This document shows positions 5,743 through 8,921 of a stretch of DNA of 8,921 nt, in pieces (the first letter of the stretch is position 1; every line of letters begins with the position of its first letter). The DNA is taken from contig CAIXQT010000155.1 of assembly GCA_903921665.1 (NCBI GenBank), positions 1-8,921 on the forward strand. Reading direction: 5' to 3'. Origin of the DNA: an uncultured Opitutia bacterium. Lineage in GTDB: Bacteria > Verrucomicrobiota > Verrucomicrobiia > Opitutales > UBA953. Below the pieces are notes generated by a model. The model was not told where the DNA came from. It made no database searches and saw nothing but the letters and a program-made list of their open reading frames with translations. The translations under genes were made by a program, and so were the position numbers.

Positions 5743-6804
5743 TCAGGCCTGAACGTAGCTGCCCCCGGCCACCCGGTAGGTTAGCCACTCGCCCGAAGGC
5801 GGGGGGACGGTGCCAGTCGCGATAACCTGATGCTTTTCCCCGACTTCGTTCCAGAAGGCCCGGCGGCGGGTATCGTCCAGTTCGCCGAGGACGTCGTCGG
5901 CCAGGATGATGGGCGGGGTGGGGGCGAGCAGGGTGTCGCGCTGAAGTCGGGCAAGGCACAGGGCCAGGACGAGGAGGCGTTGCTGACCTTCCGAAGCGTA
6001 GTCGGCGGCGTCCTTGCCGGCGAAGAGCATGCCGAAGTCATCACGCTGCGGTCCGCGCAGGGTCGTGCCCGTCGCGAGGTCGGCGGCGCGCGTCTTTGCC
6101 CAGATATCGTTGAGCTGTTCCGCGGCGACGTCGGCTTGGTAGGTCAGGTCGGCGCCTTGTCCGGGAAAGCCCGCGCGGGCGCACGCGTCGCGCAAGGTCG
6201 CGGCGAGTTCGGGGAGGATGCGGGCGCGGGTCGCGGCGATGAACTGGGCGGGAGCTAGCATCGCTTTCTCGAAGGCGCGTAGTTCTTCCTCCGATCGTGC
6301 GTCGGATTTCAGCAGCGCGTTGCGTCCATCGAGCGCCCGGCCGTAGTCGCGTACCGCGGTGAGGTAGGCGGCGTCGGTACCGCCGATGGCGGCATCAAGC
6401 CAGCGCCGTCGGTTCGAGGGTGAGCCGCGGACGAGGCGAAGGTCGTCGGAGCAGAAGACGATGGTCGGGAACTGGCCGAGGTGCTGGGCTACCGAGGCCA
6501 CCGGATTGCCGTTGAGCAGGGCCTTGCGTGAACCCTTCGCCAGCCGGATCTCGATCTCGGCGTTCTCTTCCGGCGAGAGTCTCACGTCGAGGCGCAGGCG
6601 GGCTTCGGCGCAGCCTGAACGGATGAGCGGCGAGATGTCCGTCGTGCGGAAGGAACGAAACGAGGAGACCAGCGCCGCCGCCTCAAGCAGATTGGTCTTA
6701 CCTTGGCCGTTGTCGCCGAGCAGGAACACGCGAGGCGCGTCCGTCGAGACGTCCGCGAAAGGCAGGTTGCGGAAGTCGGCGGCCCGGATGCGCGTCAGGC
6801 GCAT
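5743..6804 (-). CDS. recF: DNA replication and repair protein RecF
   Basis: The 353-residue protein has a complete RecF set of ABC/SMC-like ATPase motifs: Walker A GDNGQGKTN (30-38), signature YASEGQQRLLVLALCLA (269-285) and Walker B PIILADDVLGELD (298-310), then HQVIATGT. The N-terminus MRLTRIRAADFRNL fits the family's 'L..l.l.nFRN'. RecF binds at single-strand/double-strand DNA junctions and helps RecO and RecR load RecA at gaps. The length is normal (about 350-370). The start follows the previous stop after three bases (TAA GCC ATG), so it is very likely co-translated with the LysM lipoprotein gene. In many bacteria recF sits beside dnaA, dnaN and gyrB. Here it does not, which is a notable local arrangement. 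No frameshift or missing motif was seen. Confidence 0.95.
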   Translation of the reverse strand: MRLTRIRAADFRNLPFADVSTDAPRVFLLGDNGQGKTNLLEAAALVSSFRSFRTTDISPLIRSGCAEARLRLDVRLSPEENAEIEIRLAKGSRKALLNGNPVASVAQHLGQFPTIVFCSDDLRLVRGSPSNRRRWLDAAIGGTDAAYLTAVRDYGRALDGRNALLKSDARSEEELRAFEKAMLAPAQFIAATRARILPELAATLRDACARAGFPGQGADLTYQADVAAEQLNDIWAKTRAADLATGTTLRGPQRDDFGMLFAGKDAADYASEGQQRLLVLALCLARLQRDTLLAPTPPIILADDVLGELDDTRRRAFWNEVGEKHQVIATGTVPPPSGEWLTYRVAGGSYVQA

Positions 6805-6807
6805 GGC

Positions 6808-7539
6808 TTATTCCGGGAGAAGGATCACCGTGCCGATCTTCGGCAGGCTGTTGATCGACGTCATCTTGTCGCGATTAGCGTTGAAGATGGCGCTGACGCG
6901 GGCCGGGTTGGTTTCGCCGTAGGTCTTGCGGGCGATGCTCGAGAGAGTGTCGCCTTTCACGATCGTGTACTGGCGGACGCGCTGAGGTTTGCCGTCTTCG
7001 ACGCTTGCCGGCTTGTCCGCGGAGGGCTTCTCGCTCGTGGTCTTGGGCGGCAGGGTCAGGCCTTTCTGGCTCCGATTGTAATCGGCGAGTTCGCGTTTCA
7101 GCTTTTCATTCTCGAGCTGGAGGCTGCGAAGGCGGGCGTTGAGGTCGGTGCCGCCCGGGGCGTCGGGTTCCATCGGTCGGCCAGGCAGCTGCTGCATGAA
7201 CTGCTTCTCCGCGGTCTTGATCATCTGGCGGACGATGTTCGACTGCTCTGAGGTCGGCTTCATCCGGATGTACTGGTTGAAGTGATAGATGGCGGGGAGG
7301 GGGTCCTGCAGTTCGAGGTACATGCGGCCCGCTTCGAGATGGGATTCGGCGGCGCCTTTCCGGTTGTCGATCACCTTGAGGTAGCATTCGAGGGCCTTAC
7401 GGGTCTCGCCCTGCTTGTGGAACGTCTGCCCGGCGCGGAATTCCGGATCATCGACGTCGAGGGTGCGGGAGTCGGCGCGCGAACCGTCGTCGCAACCGAC
7501 GAGCAGGAGGACCGTGAAGACGAAGACAGCTCGAACCAT
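6808..7539 (-). CDS. TPR/coiled-coil LysM lipoprotein
   Basis: The 243-residue product has a short signal peptide with a good lipobox (LLVGC, C16), so it should be lipidated and exported. Residues about 32-100 read like two TPR-type helix pairs (AGQTFHKQGETRKALECYLKV; EAGRMYLELQDPLPAIYHF). A coiled-coil stretch follows at about 132-156 (LNARLRSLQLENEKLKREL), then a Pro/Lys/Ser linker. A C-terminal LysM domain spans about 190-242 (YTIVKGDTLSSIARKTYG ... IFNANRD ... LPKIGTVILLP). LysM binds N-acetylglucosamine polymers, so the protein probably sits on peptidoglycan and uses its TPR and coiled-coil parts for protein contacts, as several envelope or division scaffold lipoproteins do. The specific partner is unknown. 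The gene ends three bases before recF. A small hairpin sits right before its ATG. Confidence 0.88.
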   Translation of the reverse strand: MVRAVFVFTVLLLVGCDDGSRADSRTLDVDDPEFRAGQTFHKQGETRKALECYLKVIDNRKGAAESHLEAGRMYLELQDPLPAIYHFNQYIRMKPTSEQSNIVRQMIKTAEKQFMQQLPGRPMEPDAPGGTDLNARLRSLQLENEKLKRELADYNRSQKGLTLPPKTTSEKPSADKPASVEDGKPQRVRQYTIVKGDTLSSIARKTYGETNPARVSAIFNANRDKMTSINSLPKIGTVILLPE

Positions 7540-7542
7540 GGC

Positions 7543-7559
7543 CGGACAATCTCTGTCCG
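7543..7559 (-). other. Inverted repeat just upstream of LysM gene start
   Basis: A perfect 6-base inverted repeat with a 5-base loop, CGGACA-GAGAT-TGTCCG on the - strand, lies three bases before the ATG of the LysM lipoprotein gene, within the 42-base gap after the epimerase stop. It occupies the place where a ribosome binding site would be. It has no following T-run, so it is not a standard terminator. It may modulate translation or be an mRNA processing site; it could also be chance in GC-rich DNA. Confidence 0.4.
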
Positions 7560-7581
7560 CCTTCGTTCCTTCAACCCAAAA

Positions 7582-8481
7582 TCAAGGTCCGAGCGCCTGC
7601 TTGAGAGCCGAGGCGAGGTCAGGCGTGCCGAAGCGGAAGCCGCCGTCGAGCGCCGCGCGAGGGCGGGCGGACAGGTCGCTGAGGATCGTCTCACGGCCCA
7701 TCTGGCCGAACAGGAGGGACAAGGCCCAGGCAGGCATCGGCAAGAAACTCGGGCGGCCTAGGGCGGCGCCGAGCGTACGGGCGAATTCAGCCTGGGTCAC
7801 CGGGGAGGGCGCGACGGCGTTGAGCGGTCCATGGACCGACGGGTTTTCAAGGGCCCAGACGATGAGTTCGACGAGGTCAGGGAGGGCGATCCAACTCATC
7901 CGCTGATGGCCTCCGCCGATTGGTCCGCCCAGGCCGAGGCGGAAGGCCGGGAGCATTTGCTTAAGACCGCCCCCGGTGGCGGCGAGGACGAGCGGAGTAC
8001 GCAGCAAGACGGTGCGAATCCCTCCCCCGGAGGCCGGCAGGGTCGCATTCTCCCACGCTTCGGTCACCGCAGGCAGGAATCCGTCGGCGGAGACCGGCGA
8101 GGTCTCGTCCAGTGTTTCCTTACGATGTAATCCGTAGCGGTTGATGCCGGACATCGAGATGAAGACGGCGGGCTTGTGCGTCAGACCCGCCAAGGTGCGC
8201 GCAAGCAAGAGGGTCCCGTCGCGACGGCTGGTGAGGATGCGCTCCTTGGCGGCCTCGGTCCAGCGTTGCGCGATCGACTCGCCGGCGAGATGGATGACGG
8301 CGTGGGCGCCCTCGAGCGCTTCATGGTCGATCTGGCCTGTCAGGTGGTTGAACCCCTGGCGCCCATCGTGACGTGAACGAAACGGGATGACCTCGTAATC
8401 CAGCTCATTGAGCCGCTTGGACAGGGCTGGCCCGATGAGACCCGTGGCTCCGGTCAGAATGATGCGGCGACGCACGGTCAT
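7582..8481 (-). CDS. TIGR01777-family epimerase-like NAD(P)-binding protein
   Basis: The 299-residue protein has a Rossmann fold with the nucleotide motif TGATGLIG (10-17). Other diagnostic features of the TIGR01777/YfcH (SDR39U1-like) family are AVIHLAGESIAQRWTEAAKE (61-80), the R-rich ILTSRRDGT segment, GPIGGGHQRMSWIALPDLV (186-203) and the C-terminal DUF1731-like part (LNAVAPSPVTQAEFARTL ... RPSFLPMPAWAL). The family is often misannotated as a cell-division inhibitor; its substrate is unknown. The usual SDR SAS..YYG patch reads SMSGINRYG (109-117), so the catalytic tyrosine region is altered compared with classic epimerases. The ATG at 8481 has AGG directly against it. The GTG two codons later (8475) has AGGA at a better distance and may be the true start; the difference is two residues. 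The gap to the upstream gene is 31 bases. Confidence 0.88.
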   Translation of the reverse strand: MTVRRRIILTGATGLIGPALSKRLNELDYEVIPFRSRHDGRQGFNHLTGQIDHEALEGAHAVIHLAGESIAQRWTEAAKERILTSRRDGTLLLARTLAGLTHKPAVFISMSGINRYGLHRKETLDETSPVSADGFLPAVTEAWENATLPASGGGIRTVLLRTPLVLAATGGGLKQMLPAFRLGLGGPIGGGHQRMSWIALPDLVELIVWALENPSVHGPLNAVAPSPVTQAEFARTLGAALGRPSFLPMPAWALSLLFGQMGRETILSDLSARPRAALDGGFRFGTPDLASALKQALGP

Positions 8482-8512
8482 CCTGAGCAGGTTGAAGGGA
8501 ATGACTCCGACT

Positions 8513-8920
8513 TCAAGCCGTAGGCTTGTTTACGACCAGGATCCAAGGCTTACCTGGGGTCGGGTAATAGCCGACCTTCTCGACGTGGAGACCGGCGGCC
8601 GACTGTTCCTCGGCGAACTTGAGCACGATGTCGGATTCTTCGGCCCCCCCCGGATGCCCGGTGTAGGCCACGCAGATGAGACGTCCTCCCGGACGCAGGT
8701 TATCAAAGGCGGCGCGTAGCGCGCGATTGGTCGAAGCAGGCTGCGTGATGATCGAGGCGTCGCCGCCAGGCAGGTAGCCCAGGTTGAAGATCGCGACGCC
8801 GAGCTTGCCGCGCTGCGTGGGCGTAAGGACGTCGGTGAGTTCGGCGTGGCTCCGCAGGTGGAGGGAGACGCGGCCGAGGAGGCCGGCGACTTCCAGGAGG
8901 TTGCGGGTCGAGGCGATGGC
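8513..8920 (-). CDS. mnmM: MnmM/YtqB-like tRNA wobble-uridine methyltransferase, partial
   Basis: The last 135 codons are visible, and the gene begins beyond the right edge. The family (about 190 residues, formerly 'putative rRNA methylase' YtqB, PF06962) is a SAM-dependent methyltransferase; characterised members methylate nm5(s2)U34 of tRNA to mnm5(s2)U34. Diagnostic blocks are VAIFNLGYLPGGDASIIT, the LRPGGRLICVAYTGHPGGAEE segment (the family has GG..v...YhGHp.G..E) and the end VEKVGYYPTPGKPWILVVNK. The missing N-terminal 50-60 residues would hold the glycine-rich SAM motif. The GHPGGAEE block is encoded across a run of eight G on the - strand (8644-8651); the frame is intact. It is the first gene seen of the leftward cluster. 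A different methyltransferase of the same family is the main alternative. Confidence 0.82.
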   Translation of the reverse strand, partial: AIASTRNLLEVAGLLGRVSLHLRSHAELTDVLTPTQRGKLGVAIFNLGYLPGGDASIITQPASTNRALRAAFDNLRPGGRLICVAYTGHPGGAEESDIVLKFAEEQSAAGLHVEKVGYYPTPGKPWILVVNKPTA

Positions 8921-8921
8921 C

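Noticed and set aside
1..8921. CRISPR, tRNA, rRNA, insertion sequence or defence island
   Set aside because: No spaced direct repeats, no tRNA- or rRNA-like block, no transposase, and no restriction, nuclease or toxin motif were seen. The genes read as ordinary core functions.

Overview
The window looks like ordinary chromosomal DNA of a GC-rich Gram-negative bacterium. The best guess is the Verrucomicrobiota/Planctomycetota group, perhaps an Opitutae-like member. This is inferred from high GC, weak or absent Shine-Dalgarno sequences, lipobox-type exported proteins, a SecG with a long Ala/Pro tail, and exported thioredoxin-like proteins carrying a TGSDWC active-site block. No 16S or other marker is present, so the taxonomy is a guess. 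I see no mobile element, CRISPR array, tRNA, rRNA or clear sign of transfer.

Left part (1-2833). The tail of a tetrapyrrole methylase-like gene, probably uroporphyrinogen-III methyltransferase, runs on the + strand. It converges, with two bases between stops, on a CbiX-type chelatase gene on the - strand. Together they suggest siroheme (or cobalamin) precursor synthesis: methylation to sirohydrochlorin, then metal insertion. The chelatase is odd: its first half has lost the metal-binding histidines and its C-terminus carries two membrane segments. A 75-base divergent gap separates it from two tandem + strand genes for exported thioredoxin-like proteins. These are clearly a duplicated pair, one with a CGWC active site and one with CPPC.

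Right part (2837-8921). Eight genes lie head to tail on the - strand with gaps of 43 bases or less and several stop/start overlaps, so they probably form one operon or a few overlapping transcripts. In transcription order they are: an MnmM/YtqB-like tRNA wobble-uridine methyltransferase (cut by the window edge), a TIGR01777-type sugar-nucleotide-epimerase-like protein, a TPR/coiled-coil/LysM lipoprotein, RecF, SecG, an exported LolA-like protein, a Nif3-family dinuclear metal protein, and glutamyl-Q tRNA(Asp) synthetase. The cluster mixes tRNA anticodon modification, DNA repair, protein export and envelope functions. This looks like a housekeeping cluster with its own gene order, not one dedicated pathway.

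Nothing here convincingly forms a new defence or metabolic system. The points most worth a second look are the membrane-anchored half-degenerate chelatase, the thioredoxin duplication, the zinc-less GluQ-like synthetase, recF outside its usual dnaA-dnaN setting, and the small hairpin at the start of the LysM gene.
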